This document shows, piece after piece, positions 1-8,288 of a stretch of DNA of 46,037 nt. Below the pieces are notes generated by a model, which was not told the origin of the DNA, did not search any database, and was given only the letters and a program-made list of their open reading frames with translations. The stretch is taken from contig WGEY01000033.1 in NCBI GenBank assembly GCA_015492495.1, positions 1 to 46,037 of the forward strand, given 5' to 3'. The stretch comes from Deltaproteobacteria bacterium (GTDB lineage: Bacteria > Desulfobacterota > GWC2-55-46 > DRQE01). The translations under genes and the position numbers were made by a program. The first letter of the stretch is position 1. Every line of letters begins with the position of its first letter.

Positions 1-64
1 CCCAGGTTATATAGAAGTGCCTGCACCTGAAGCAGTCCACCCTTCTCTGTCTTTCCTCATCCAT
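1..64 (-). CDS. N-terminus of small CxxC protein, cut by left edge
   Basis: A leftward reading frame opens at ATG 64-62 and runs off the window. The 21 visible residues contain the motif CFRCRHFYITW: two closely spaced cysteines followed by an aromatic stretch. Similar CxxC-H-F/Y-Y-x-T-W starts occur in a family of small uncharacterised proteins of sediment anaerobes; that match is from memory. No good Shine-Dalgarno is seen, but an extended -10 element lies about 45 bases upstream, and the gene would diverge from the DJ-1 gene. Codon choice (AGG, ATA) matches the neighbours. Function unknown; too little is visible to be certain it is real. Confidence 0.5.
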   Translation of the reverse strand, partial: MDEERQRRVDCFRCRHFYITW

Positions 65-106
65 GTCAGCAGCAGCTTCCGTACCCAATCCTTAATATTT
101 TTTATC

Positions 107-115
107 ATTATAACA
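107..115 (-). promoter_or_regulatory. Extended -10 promoter element for the left-edge gene
   Basis: Reading leftward, TGT is followed directly by TATAAT, an extended -10 element (TGN-TATAAT). No convincing -35 is seen, which extended -10 promoters tolerate. It points toward the partial gene starting at 64. Confidence 0.45.
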
Positions 116-221
116 CAGGCACTTCACTTGAAAAACAGCCCTGCCCCTGAAAGGTGGTCCCAGCGGCCACGCCGGCCCTCCGGGCACACCTTATATCCTG
201 GTGGCTCACACGGGCAACGAT

Positions 222-249
222 TTGACAACGCAAGGTGCGGTTGTATAAT
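222..249 (+). promoter_or_regulatory. Sigma-70 promoter of the DJ-1 family gene
   Basis: Consensus TTGACA (222-227) and TATAAT (244-249) are separated by 16 bases. Transcription would start near 256, leaving a leader of about 40 bases that ends in the Shine-Dalgarno GAGGAGG (284-290) just before the ATG at 295. Confidence 0.75.
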
Positions 250-294
250 GGAGCCTGTGATCTACACCACTCTGTTTGAAGATGAGGAGGTTGC

Positions 295-846
295 ATGAAA
301 AGTGTACTGGTTCCACTGGCGCCCGGGTTCGAGGAGGTCGAGGCCGTCACCGTGGTGGACATCCTCAGGAGGGCGGGTATAGAGGTCATCGTCGCCTCGA
401 CGGTCGAAGGGGCGGTCGAGGGAAGGAACGGCATAAGGATGCTTGCCGACACCGGTATAGACGAGGTGGCTGACTCCCTATTCGACATGGTCGTACTTCC
501 CGGCGGCGCGAAGGGAACGGAAAACCTCAAAAAAGACGAAAGGATCAAAAGGATCGTCGAACGGCACCTCGACCGTGACCGGTTCATAGCCGCCATATGC
601 GCGGCACCGACCGTGCTATCGGCCATGGGCGTAACAGGGGGCAGGTCGTTGACGTGCCATCCTTCGGTGAGGGAAGAACTGAAGGGCGGTGAAAGGGTCG
701 TGGACGACCGCGTAGTCCGGGACGGCAAGATCATTACGAGCCAGGGACCCGGAACCGCCATGGAGTTCGCCTTCAGGCTCGTCGAGGTGCTCTGCGGCGG
801 AAAAAAGGCCGAAGATGTGAACAGCGGGGTGCTGGCGAGGCTGTGA
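295..846 (+). CDS. DJ-1/PfpI (ThiJ/YajL-like) family protein
   Basis: 183 residues, the usual length for the DJ-1/YajL subgroup, made of one glutamine-amidotransferase-like fold. The nucleophilic cysteine is C102 in AAICAAP, the acidic partner is E16 in GFEEVEAV, and H122 in TCHPS lies at the position equivalent to His126 of human DJ-1. The C-terminal TSQGPGTAMEFA block is also typical. Family members are cytosolic stress-response proteins credited with repair of glycated or oxidised proteins, glyoxalase or chaperone activity; which applies here cannot be told. The start is fixed by a strong GAGGAGG site four bases upstream. The gene is monocistronic and converges with the exonuclease III gene. 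No convincing intrinsic terminator is seen in 847-1021. Confidence 0.9.
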   Translation: MKSVLVPLAPGFEEVEAVTVVDILRRAGIEVIVASTVEGAVEGRNGIRMLADTGIDEVADSLFDMVVLPGGAKGTENLKKDERIKRIVERHLDRDRFIAAICAAPTVLSAMGVTGGRSLTCHPSVREELKGGERVVDDRVVRDGKIITSQGPGTAMEFAFRLVEVLCGGKKAEDVNSGVLARL

Positions 847-1021
847 AGCCAGGACCTTCAATGCCACCCGAACATTCTCTGTCGGCCGCTTCAATGGTAC
901 CCGAGGAAACACACCGCCTGAGATAGGGAGCCCCTTACCGGCCTCAAGCGGGCGTACCACATAACATCCACTGAGGGGATGTATCCGCGGATATGCCGTA
1001 ACATACGGCGTGAAAAAAAGA

Positions 1022-1792
1022 TTAGAGATCGAACTCGGCAACAACGGGCGCATGGTCCGAGGGCCTCGGCTTCAGCCTCGGTCCTGTATCGATCCATGCA
1101 CGGACGGACCTTTCGGCGAGTATCCTCGTAGCCCATATGTGGTCCACCCTCCAGCCGAGCCCCCGCTTCACCGCGTTCCTTATCCTGTAGTCCCAGAAGG
1201 TGAACCTCCCTTCCGACCGGTCGTGCATCCTGAACACATCGACGAACCCCCACTCCCTGAACCTCTCGAGTGCGGCGTGCTCATCCGGGTGGAAGCCGAC
1301 ATGTCCGCCGAGGAGCTCCGGATCGTAGACGTCCTCCGGGGCAGGGGCCACGTTGAAGTCACCCACCCACAGGACCGGGTCCGATGGGTTGAAGTTGGCC
1401 TCAAAGTACCCGTACAGCCTTGCGAACCAGTCGAGCTTGTAGCGGAACTTGGCTGAAAGCGGAAGAAACCCTTGGGGCACGTAGGTGTTCACCACCCATA
1501 CCCCCTCTATCTCGGCGGATATGATGCGTGTCTTCTCAGAGCCATCCCCTCCGAAACCCTTTCGCACCTTGCCGGGCCTGGATCTGCTCAGTATGGCAAC
1601 ACCGTTGTAGGACTTCTCGCCGCTGAATGCGCAGTGATAGCCGATCCCCTTGAGTGTCTCCAGGGGAAAGGCCGCATCCTGCACCTTTGTCTCCTGCAGG
1701 CACAGCACATCCGGCGCCTCCTTCCCGACCCACTCCGTGACTATGCCGAGCCTCGCCCTTATGGAGTTCACGTTGAAGCTTGCAACCTTCAT
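1022..1792 (-). CDS. xth: Exodeoxyribonuclease III (AP endonuclease)
   Basis: 256 residues beginning MKVASFNVNS. A longer upstream extension in this frame is possible but would run into the preceding helicase gene and has no homology-like sequence, so ATG 1792 is chosen. All exonuclease III motifs are present: N7, E34 in LQETK, Y104 in NTYVPQG, D145 and N147 in GDFNVAP, and the terminal SDHAPV with the catalytic Asp-His pair. The enzyme cleaves DNA at abasic sites and removes 3' blocking groups in base-excision repair. It lies 41 bases downstream of the UvrD-like helicase and is probably the last gene of the leftward transcription unit. Confidence 0.93.
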   Translation of the reverse strand: MKVASFNVNSIRARLGIVTEWVGKEAPDVLCLQETKVQDAAFPLETLKGIGYHCAFSGEKSYNGVAILSRSRPGKVRKGFGGDGSEKTRIISAEIEGVWVVNTYVPQGFLPLSAKFRYKLDWFARLYGYFEANFNPSDPVLWVGDFNVAPAPEDVYDPELLGGHVGFHPDEHAALERFREWGFVDVFRMHDRSEGRFTFWDYRIRNAVKRGLGWRVDHIWATRILAERSVRAWIDTGPRLKPRPSDHAPVVAEFDL

Positions 1793-1833
1793 CACCGCAC
1801 CACCGCCCCCGACCGCGCAACCAAGGATCAGCG

Positions 1834-3504
1834 CTAATCGAAAAGCCCCTTCTGCACCGGTCTTCTCCCGGTCTTTTTCCTGACGAACGTCGTATCGTGT
1901 ATGTAGCGCGAGGGCAGCTCGGCAAGAAAGGGAGACCTTCTCTGTTCGAGCACGCCCCCCCACATACGCCTCTTTCTTGCATTCAACAGAAAGAGCCTGT
2001 CCTTTGCCCTCGTAATACCCACGTAGAAGAGCCTCCTCTCCTCCTCAACGTCGCCGGGCCTGCCCTTGAGCTCGAGCGGCAGTATGCCCTCTTCGCATCC
2101 CGTTATGAAGACCACCGGGAACTCGAGGCCCTTCGCCATGTGGATTGTCATGAGGAGGACCCTGTCGGCCTCTATGTCGCAGGTGTCCGGGGGCTGCATG
2201 AGTACCAGGGATTCGATGAACGCCTGGAGCCGATCCTGCGGCCTTTCCATGCGGTCGAACCTCGAGGCGGTCCTTACGAGGGTTTCGATAAAACCCTTTT
2301 CAATGGAGAGTGATTCGGCCTCCCTCCTTACGATGTCGCTCAGATCCCCTTCCTGCAGGCACGCGTCCGGGTCGACGGCCCTGAGGTGGTCTACGAACCT
2401 TGGGAGGTCTTCAGGGACTGCGGCGACCTGGTACGGTATGGACGAGCGTTCAAAGGCATCACGCACGGCGTCCGCCTGACGGTTCGTCCTGAAGAGCACA
2501 GCGAAGTCGGAGAACCTGTAGGATCCGCCGATAGCGGCGGTGAGGCTTGTAAGCCCGCCCATGAGCCTCTCTATCTCTGCGGTGACAAACCCGGCCTCGT
2601 CCCTTTCATCTCCGCACTCTACAAGCCTTATCGCCTCTCCTACGGGCCTTACGGGTCGGGCAGCCTTCTTGATCCTCGATCTGTTGTTCTCTATGAGGGT
2701 GTTCGATGCATGGACGATGGAGGCCGTGGAGCGGTAGTTCGCAGCGAGGTCCAGGACCTTTGAACCGGGCCAGTCCTCTTCGAAGCTGAGAAAGCCCTCC
2801 ACATTGGCCCCGCGGAAGGCGTATATGGACTGATCCGGGTCTCCTATGGCAAAGAGGCTTGCACCGTTCTCCGCCAAGAGCCTTACGAGGCGCGCCTGAG
2901 GTGGATTTATGTCCTGGAACTCGTCTACGAGGATGTGCGAAAGGTGCCAGCTCGCCGCATCCCCGCGCTCGATGAGCCTGACCGCTTCAAGAACGAGGTC
3001 ATCAAGGTCCAGTGCACCCCTCTCCTCGAGCGCCTTCTGGTACAGCCGGAACACCTCGCCGTCCGCCCCATCGCGGTCCGGCCGTCCAATGAGGTTCTTG
3101 GCGGCCGATATCCTTTCGATGGCCCTGTCCACGTTCTTTACGCCGAGCTCCGTCAAAAGCTCTCTCTGGCCGCTCCTTCCAAGCAGTGTGAAGTCCTTCC
3201 TGTCCTTGAGAAGCCGCATGCAGAAGCTGTGGAATGTCCCTATACTGGAGCCGTCGATGACCGCGGATGAGGGACCGCATGCAGCCTGCACGCGGTCCCT
3301 CATCTCCATGGCCGCGCGGTTCGTGAAGGTTACGGCGAGTATCTCGCCGGGGCTTACACCGCGCTCCAAGAGATAGAGGTACCTCGCCACCAGGACCCGG
3401 GTCTTTCCGCTCCCAGGCCCGGCCACGACGAGGACATACCGGTCCTGTAAAAAAACGGCCCTCCTCTGGGCCGGATCAAGCGACTCGAAGACTTCGTTGT
3501 TCAT
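1834..3504 (-). CDS. UvrD/PcrA-like superfamily 1 DNA helicase, short form
   Basis: 556 residues, well below the roughly 720 of UvrD, PcrA or Rep. Helicase motifs appear in order: Q motif region (LDPAQRRAV), Walker A GPGSGKT (29-35), Ia (TFTNRAAMEM), II VDEFQD, III GDPDQSIYAFRGA, IV (FRTN), V (TIHMAKGLEF) and VI (YVGITRAKDRL). The N-terminal ATPase lobe is complete; the shortening falls between motifs IV and V, so the 2B subdomain is reduced. These enzymes translocate 3'-5' on single-stranded DNA in repair or fork rescue. No nuclease domain is attached. The next gene is exonuclease III, consistent with a repair pair. The exact role (UvrD, Rep or another paralogue) cannot be fixed. Confidence 0.88.
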   Translation of the reverse strand: MNNEVFESLDPAQRRAVFLQDRYVLVVAGPGSGKTRVLVARYLYLLERGVSPGEILAVTFTNRAAMEMRDRVQAACGPSSAVIDGSSIGTFHSFCMRLLKDRKDFTLLGRSGQRELLTELGVKNVDRAIERISAAKNLIGRPDRDGADGEVFRLYQKALEERGALDLDDLVLEAVRLIERGDAASWHLSHILVDEFQDINPPQARLVRLLAENGASLFAIGDPDQSIYAFRGANVEGFLSFEEDWPGSKVLDLAANYRSTASIVHASNTLIENNRSRIKKAARPVRPVGEAIRLVECGDERDEAGFVTAEIERLMGGLTSLTAAIGGSYRFSDFAVLFRTNRQADAVRDAFERSSIPYQVAAVPEDLPRFVDHLRAVDPDACLQEGDLSDIVRREAESLSIEKGFIETLVRTASRFDRMERPQDRLQAFIESLVLMQPPDTCDIEADRVLLMTIHMAKGLEFPVVFITGCEEGILPLELKGRPGDVEEERRLFYVGITRAKDRLFLLNARKRRMWGGVLEQRRSPFLAELPSRYIHDTTFVRKKTGRRPVQKGLFD

Positions 3505-3602
3505 AACAAAGGCACATCACTCTGTGTTTTCTTCACTGCCTGCGCATCAAAGCCGCGCTGCCTCCAAAGCATTGTACCACAGCCCCTGAACCGACAGGAT
3601 GA

Positions 3603-4460
3603 TCAGACCGGATCCATGTGTACGAAGACCTTCTGTATGGCCTCCAGGTCCTCCACCGCCCTCTCCACGCGTTCGCCTATGGCGTGCGAGTCATAGGTGG
3701 AGATGTACTTCGGCACCTTGACGTGTATCTCCACGTGGATGTACGGCCCCACGTAATGCGTCCTTATGATACCGGTATCCTCGACCCCTTCGACACCGAG
3801 CGCGGCCCTCCTTATCTCGGCCGTAAGCTCCGGGCCGGGGGACCTGCCCATGAGGTAGTCTATGTTCTCCATACCTATGGAATAACCCGTATAGATTATC
3901 CACATGCTTATGAGGAGACCGGCCAGCGGATCAAGGTAGGAGTAGCCGAACCTCGCCCCGGCGATTCCCACCAACGCGGCGAACGCCACCGCGACGTCAC
4001 AGAGCGAATCCACGCTCAAGGCCGTTATAGCCGGACTCCTCACGGCCCTGCCCACACCCCTGAAGTAAAGGGCCATGATCCCCTTTGCCGCCGCCGTTAT
4101 CACCGGGACGAGGAGGGTGAAGGTTCCAACGACCACACCGTCACCGCCTGTAAGCCTCCCCACGGATGTCCTTATGACCTCGAAGCCGAGTATTCCGGCC
4201 ATGATGGCAACGACGATGCCGGCTACGGGCTCGGCCCTCGAGTGTCCGAAGGGATGCCCCTCGTCGGCCTCCTTCGCGGAGATCTTCACGCAGATGAAGA
4301 CCGCGAGCGAGGATACCGTATCTGTAAGCGAGTTGAAGGCGTCGGACAGAAGCGCCACACTGCCCGAAAGAAGGGCCACAACGATCTTGAGTCCGAAAAG
4401 AAGCGTGTTGCCGAGGATACTTACAATGGCAGCCCTGGAGGCGGCAGAATCCTTCTTCAT
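3603..4460 (-). CDS. Cation diffusion facilitator (CDF) metal transporter
   Basis: About 285 residues from ATG 4460; an in-frame TTG at 4478 would add six. The N-terminal two thirds are hydrophobic, with about six membrane segments. Metal-site signatures are SDAFNSLTDT in an early helix and the DxxxD of SVDSLCDV in a later one, joined by the classic HPFGHSRAE loop motif. The last ~85 residues form the cytoplasmic ferredoxin-like dimerisation domain. CDF proteins export divalent cations (Zn, Fe, Mn, Co) across the inner membrane by proton exchange; the metal cannot be predicted from what is visible. It follows the GH15-like gene by about 75 bases and is probably cotranscribed with it. Confidence 0.9.
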   Translation of the reverse strand: MKKDSAASRAAIVSILGNTLLFGLKIVVALLSGSVALLSDAFNSLTDTVSSLAVFICVKISAKEADEGHPFGHSRAEPVAGIVVAIMAGILGFEVIRTSVGRLTGGDGVVVGTFTLLVPVITAAAKGIMALYFRGVGRAVRSPAITALSVDSLCDVAVAFAALVGIAGARFGYSYLDPLAGLLISMWIIYTGYSIGMENIDYLMGRSPGPELTAEIRRAALGVEGVEDTGIIRTHYVGPYIHVEIHVKVPKYISTYDSHAIGERVERAVEDLEAIQKVFVHMDPV

Positions 4461-4537
4461 TTTCTTCGCCGAATACAAAGCGCCTTAAGCCTCCGCAGGG
4501 TCGGTTCGAACAAAGGCCCTCAACCCGTGCATACGCG

Positions 4538-5791
4538 CTATGAGACAAACCGCCTTTCCATCAGCTCGTCGACGTGTGAAAGGCTCTGGCGGGCCACCAC
4601 GTAGAAGCTCTGTGCCCATGCAAGCGGCACGTTCGCGTTCATCTTTCCGCCGCTGTAAAGCTCCGGCACCTTGCCGTCGTCGGTCATGACCGACTCGAGC
4701 CTTTCCAGGTACCAGCGCGACCTTTCGATAAAGTCGCTCGGCCTGCCGAACATTCCGCCCATCCTAAGGGCCCTGAGCGCAAGCTTGGAGTACGCTATGC
4801 TGAGCCAGGCAAACCCCAGCGGCCATTCGGCCTCGTTTCCCATGGGTAAAGCCGGGTCGGCATTGAAGTACAGGTCGCCGGGATACCTTATGACACCCCT
4901 CTCCCTCACGAGGTTCTCCTCTATGTTCTTGAGTATCTGGTGGGCCTGGGACTCTGTGACGATGTTGTAGGGCCATATGAGGCTCAGCTGGGCCATGTCG
5001 TAGGGCCTGGAAGCCGATTCCGCCGGAAGGATCCTGTTCAGCGCATCCCGTCCGGCCTCGACGAACTCCTGCGGTATGGGGACATAGGTGTGGAGGTCTA
5101 TGGGATAGGAGTACTTGTAGTGATAATAGCCGTCATCATGCCACATGGTGAGCCCGGCAAGCACGGACCCTATGCTCGACGAATGGACCTCGGGCCCCTC
5201 CTCCCAGACGCCGAAGTCGGGATCCGAGTGCCATCTTACGGTCGTGAGATAGAGAACGATGTCCCTCAGGAGGAGCAATACCTCACCTTCGTCGGTCCCT
5301 ATCACATTGTGTCCTTTCTTGATCAGGTCTCCGCTCTTGTACAAAAAAAGCCCGAAGATGTCGAGCTGATGGTGTCCCCATTCGTGTGTTATCTCCTCGA
5401 GTGTCACAGGGTGCACCCTCGCATGAATGACCTCGTCGGCGCAGCTTCCCAGGTAATGACGCTTCCTCGCCCCGCTCGATATCTTGTGACGGTACTTCTG
5501 GAATATCCTCAGGATGAGCCTGTAGCTCTCTATCATCTTGTCGAACGAGCCTATGTATTCATTCGCATAGGTGGCGTACATTATGTCCCGGAGCCAGAAG
5601 ACATTGTACCTGTCCACACCGTCCTCGCCCTTGTACGGCGAGGCGATGTAGCCCCCGTTCAACCGGCGCAATTCCTCAAGGTGCCTGTAGGCCTGCAGAA
5701 GCTTCTCCCTCTCGGACAACTCCCTGAACCGCCTTTCACCGAACAGCTCCTCGACATCCAACCTTTTGCCAAAAGACCCTTTGTAAGACAT
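4538..5791 (-). CDS. GH15-like (glucoamylase / phosphorylase-kinase-alpha-like) protein
   Basis: 417 residues with no signal peptide or membrane segment, hence cytosolic. The sequence has the aromatic-rich, helical look of an (alpha/alpha)6 toroid: DRYNVFWLRDIMYA near the N-terminus, HEWGHHQLDIFGLFLY in the middle, and NEAEWPLGFAWLSIAYSK in the last third. The EW/Q-D and late NEAEWPL blocks resemble those of GH15 glucoamylases and of the eukaryotic phosphorylase kinase alpha N-domain. A role in intracellular alpha-glucan breakdown is possible, but no glycogen genes are nearby and activity is unproven. Start ATG 5791 has a GAGGGG element about ten bases upstream. It lies between the lipid-kinase-like and CDF genes in one leftward unit. 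Confidence 0.7.
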   Translation of the reverse strand: MSYKGSFGKRLDVEELFGERRFRELSEREKLLQAYRHLEELRRLNGGYIASPYKGEDGVDRYNVFWLRDIMYATYANEYIGSFDKMIESYRLILRIFQKYRHKISSGARKRHYLGSCADEVIHARVHPVTLEEITHEWGHHQLDIFGLFLYKSGDLIKKGHNVIGTDEGEVLLLLRDIVLYLTTVRWHSDPDFGVWEEGPEVHSSSIGSVLAGLTMWHDDGYYHYKYSYPIDLHTYVPIPQEFVEAGRDALNRILPAESASRPYDMAQLSLIWPYNIVTESQAHQILKNIEENLVRERGVIRYPGDLYFNADPALPMGNEAEWPLGFAWLSIAYSKLALRALRMGGMFGRPSDFIERSRWYLERLESVMTDDGKVPELYSGGKMNANVPLAWAQSFYVVARQSLSHVDELMERRFVS

Positions 5792-5897
5792 ATGTCAACA
5801 CCCCTCGTCAAACCTCCCCTGCGGGAGGTCCCGGATTGTACTGATCGTAATCAGGTGCACGCCACGTGCGCCGATCCCGTGCAGGCTACCCGCATCG

Positions 5898-6782
5898 TCA
5901 GAAGGCCCACACCCTCAATGCGTTCGGCAGTATGCCGAACCTTATCCTCGTACTGGCGGCGAACGTCTCCCCGTCTACATGTATCAGGCCGGGGACCTCC
6001 CTTATAACATCGACCACCGGGGCCTGGACGGACCTGAAGTACCTCGATCCCGCAATACTGCCTGCGAAAAGCCTTCGGGCCACATCGATCGCCCCTAAGA
6101 GACCCGGGCTTTCGACCATAGAGACATCGAGCAGCCCGTCGTCCGGCTCGGCATCCGGGGCTATGACCGCGCCCGCGCCGTACTCCCTGGTATTAGCCAC
6201 CGTAAGGATCAACGGCCTGCCGTGTATGCTTTCATTGTCCCATGCAACGGTCACGGAGTCCGGCCTGCGGGTGAAGAACTCCTTCAGAACCACAGGCACA
6301 TATGGCAGTATACCGCGACGCCGCAAGAGCCTTGTCCAGGACGCATAGCCCTTGCAGACGGCCGCATCAAACCCCACCCCCGCTGTGGAGAAAAAGTACC
6401 TCCCGCAGACGGTCCCAACGTCTATATACCTTGTTCTGCCCTTTACAAGGACGCTTACCGCCCACTTTATGTTCATCGGTATGTCGAGCGACCTTGCAAG
6501 GCCGTTGCCCGACCCCACGGGTATGACGCCGAGCACGGTCCTCGAGTTCACGACAGCCGAGGCCACCTGGTTCACGGTCCCGTCGCCCCCGCAGGCGAAG
6601 ACGGCCTCGTAACCCCTGTCCCTGGCCTCCTCGGCGAGCCTGTAGGTATCGTGCCTCGAGGAACTGACCTTTATCTCGAATATGCCGCGCTTATGGGCCA
6701 ACACCTCCCTGACCGCACCGGTTATCTCCTCTACCCTCTCGCCTCCGCCTGCAACGGGGTTGACAACGAACCTCACCTTCAA
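5898..6782 (-). CDS. Diacylglycerol/sphingosine kinase-family lipid kinase (YegS/BmrU type)
   Basis: 294 residues starting at TTG 6782, supported by GGAGAGG ten bases upstream and by the family's usual opening (KVRFVVNPVAGGG). The nucleotide-binding signature GGDGTVN is at 65-71 and GSGNGLAR at 90-97; the C-terminal DGLLDV (beta-sandwich) and HVDGE motifs are also present. Members phosphorylate diacylglycerol or related lipids at the inner membrane surface; the natural substrate of this one is unknown. It is the first gene of the leftward group that continues through the GH15-like, CDF, helicase and exonuclease III genes, and it has its own promoter upstream. Confidence 0.88.
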   Translation of the reverse strand: MKVRFVVNPVAGGGERVEEITGAVREVLAHKRGIFEIKVSSSRHDTYRLAEEARDRGYEAVFACGGDGTVNQVASAVVNSRTVLGVIPVGSGNGLARSLDIPMNIKWAVSVLVKGRTRYIDVGTVCGRYFFSTAGVGFDAAVCKGYASWTRLLRRRGILPYVPVVLKEFFTRRPDSVTVAWDNESIHGRPLILTVANTREYGAGAVIAPDAEPDDGLLDVSMVESPGLLGAIDVARRLFAGSIAGSRYFRSVQAPVVDVIREVPGLIHVDGETFAASTRIRFGILPNALRVWAF

Positions 6783-6832
6783 ACGCCCTGTACCTCTCCA
6801 TTCGTCAATTTTAGCGCATTTTTAAAGATATG

Positions 6833-6862
6833 AGTATAAGTTATATCGACTTTGTTTTTCAA
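6833..6862 (-). promoter_or_regulatory. Sigma-70 promoter of the leftward kinase-to-xth unit
   Basis: On the minus strand TTGAAA (6862-6857) and TATACT (6838-6833) are 18 bases apart in an AT-rich stretch that contrasts with the GC-rich surroundings. Transcription would start near 6826, about 44 bases before the TTG start. Confidence 0.6.
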
Positions 6863-6988
6863 GCTGTTTGACCTGCCGGCAAATACGCCCGAGGTCCAGC
6901 AAGGGCCCTACGGTGCTCGGAACGCCGGCACCATACGAACAAACGGATCATTCCCATGTCCGTCCCGCGGGCACGCACCCGAGGCTCA

Positions 6989-7016
6989 TTGCATTCCACG
7001 AAATCGGTTGTATACT
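6989..7016 (+). promoter_or_regulatory. Possible promoter for the PEBP-like gene
   Basis: TTGCAT (6989-6994) and TATACT (7011-7016) with a 16-base spacer. If used, transcription would start near 7023 and the hairpin repeat at 7042-7060 would lie in the leader just before the start codon. Confidence 0.4.
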
Positions 7017-7072
7017 TGAAGGTGTAAGGATTGCTCACTAACCCCGCAGAAGCTGCGGGGAATGTGCTCGCG
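7014..7072 (+). repeat. Intergenic hairpin repeat, copy A
   Basis: A head with GTGTAAGGAT, then GCTCACTAA, then a perfect 8-bp stem CCCCGCAG/CTGCGGGG (7042-7049 with 7053-7060, loop AAG), then GAATGTGCTCGC. Head and hairpin recur at 9269-9334, and the head alone at 13072. The tail contains an ATG (7062) that could be mistaken for the start of the next gene. Confidence 0.6.
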
Positions 7073-7076
7073 CCAC

Positions 7077-7640
7077 ATGTTCAAACCATTGGTTCGGTCT
7101 TTTACAATACTTGCGGCTCTGCTGCTGTTTACCGTTTTCTGCGGCCACACACGGGCGAAAGGGGGTACTGGTATGGGCTTTACGATACACAGCGAGGCGT
7201 TCGAAGAAGGCGGGGCCATACCGAAGGAGTACACCTGTGACGGCAGCGACCTGTCGCCTCCTTTGGAATGGGACGGCGCCCCCTATGGCACAAGGAGTTA
7301 CGCACTCATCGTAGAAGACCCTGATGCACCCCTGGGGACCTTCATACACTGGGTCGTATACGACATTCCGGCAGGACGCGGAGGACTTTCAAAGGGCACC
7401 TCCACATCAGCCTTGCTTGACGGCGGTATCAAGCAGGGCACGAACGACTTCGGCAGAACCGGCTACGGCGGGCCATGCCCGCCGAGAGGCCACGGACGCC
7501 ACCGTTACTTCTTCAGGCTCAGGGCGCTGGACGTAGAAACCCTCGGGCTGCCTCCCGGTGCATCAAGGAGAGAGGTGGAACGGGCGTTCAGTGGGCATCT
7601 TCTCGGCGAGGCGGTCCTTATTGGCACATACAGCCGTTGA
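7077..7640 (+). CDS. Exported PEBP-family (YbhB/YbcL-like) protein
   Basis: 187 residues from ATG 7077; ATG 7062 is in frame but lies within the tail of the hairpin repeat. Residues 1-30 form a signal peptide: a basic start (FKPLVR), a hydrophobic core (ILAALLLFTVF) and a small-residue end. Phe at -1 of the cysteine argues against a lipoprotein. The mature part has both PEBP signatures: DPDAPLGTFIHWVVYDIP, and GYGGPCPPRGHGRHRYFF near the end. PEBP proteins bind anionic ligands; bacterial members have no settled function. Neither possible start has a good ribosome site, the nearest G-run being the hairpin arm. The cytochrome gene follows after 70 bases and may share the transcript. Confidence 0.85.
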   Translation: MFKPLVRSFTILAALLLFTVFCGHTRAKGGTGMGFTIHSEAFEEGGAIPKEYTCDGSDLSPPLEWDGAPYGTRSYALIVEDPDAPLGTFIHWVVYDIPAGRGGLSKGTSTSALLDGGIKQGTNDFGRTGYGGPCPPRGHGRHRYFFRLRALDVETLGLPPGASRREVERAFSGHLLGEAVLIGTYSR

Positions 7641-7710
7641 GCCGCTTAAGCTGCAAGGCGGCCCGGCACCTTCAGGGCGTGCGTCCTTGCACCGGGCCGA
7701 AACAGAGACG

Positions 7711-8229
7711 ATGGCTGCATCCATGAACAGAGGCCGGGCAATAAAGATCGTGGCCATAGCCGTTGTAGCCGTCTCGGCCGTGATAGTCGGCGGCTGGCGG
7801 GCAGAGAGGTTTTTCAGCTCCACAGACTTCTGCATCTCCTGCCACGTGATGCGTTATCCGTTCGAGGAGATGAAAAGATCGCTCCATTACGCGGCATCGG
7901 GCGGAATACCTGAATGCGGAGACTGCCACCTGCCCCGGGATCCTGTGGACAGGACGATCACCCACGCGGCGAAGGGGATAAAGGACCTCTACGGCGTCTT
8001 CACAAAGGACATCTCCTCGCAGGAGGGGTTCAGCCGTTACAGGGACGAGCTTGCAGACAGTGCGGCCGCAGACCTCAGAAGGTGGGACGGCGGCCCCTGC
8101 AGGGGCTGTCACGGTGTGCCTGTGCCTTCTTCGGCACCGGGGAGGGCCGCACACATGAAACTTCAAAGGGGCGAGGCGACCTGCATTGACTGCCACAGGG
8201 GGATCTTTCATGCAGCACCCGGCACATAG
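7711..8229 (+). CDS. NapC/NirT/NrfH-type tetrahaem membrane cytochrome c
   Basis: 172 residues from ATG 7711 (ATG 7723 is an alternative). One N-terminal membrane anchor (about 11-28) is followed by a periplasmic domain with exactly four haem sites: CISCH 41-45, CGDCH 69-73, CRGCH 130-134 and CIDCH 158-162. The first is followed by V-M (CxxCHxM), as in NrfH, where methionine can ligate haem 1. These proteins oxidise menaquinol and pass electrons to periplasmic reductases such as NrfA. No nrfA, napA or other partner is in this window; nirBD, 2 kb downstream, is cytoplasmic and uses NADH, so it is not an obvious partner. The electron acceptor is therefore unknown. Confidence 0.88.
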   Translation: MAASMNRGRAIKIVAIAVVAVSAVIVGGWRAERFFSSTDFCISCHVMRYPFEEMKRSLHYAASGGIPECGDCHLPRDPVDRTITHAAKGIKDLYGVFTKDISSQEGFSRYRDELADSAAADLRRWDGGPCRGCHGVPVPSSAPGRAAHMKLQRGEATCIDCHRGIFHAAPGT

Positions 8230-8288
8230 CAGGGTGTTCACCGGCGGGAAAGTGCGCATGGAACGGAGCTATGATCCATGAAAAACGC

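Noticed and set aside
995-1009. Hairpin GCCGT/ACGGC as a terminator between the DJ-1 and exonuclease III genes
   Set aside because: The adjacent homopolymer run is on the wrong side for either strand, and the stem is only five pairs.
3618-4604. Long rightward open frame of 328 codons opposite the CDF gene
   Set aside because: Antisense to a clear CDF transporter; composition (His, Pro, Arg, Gly-rich) is that of a GC-driven shadow frame.
4940-6007. Rightward open frame of 355 codons opposite the GH15-like gene
   Set aside because: Antisense to a protein with recognisable motifs and without protein-like features of its own.
7062-7076. ATG 7062 as start of the PEBP-like gene
   Set aside because: It lies in the tail of a dispersed repeat and adds five residues before a normal signal peptide; kept only as an alternative.
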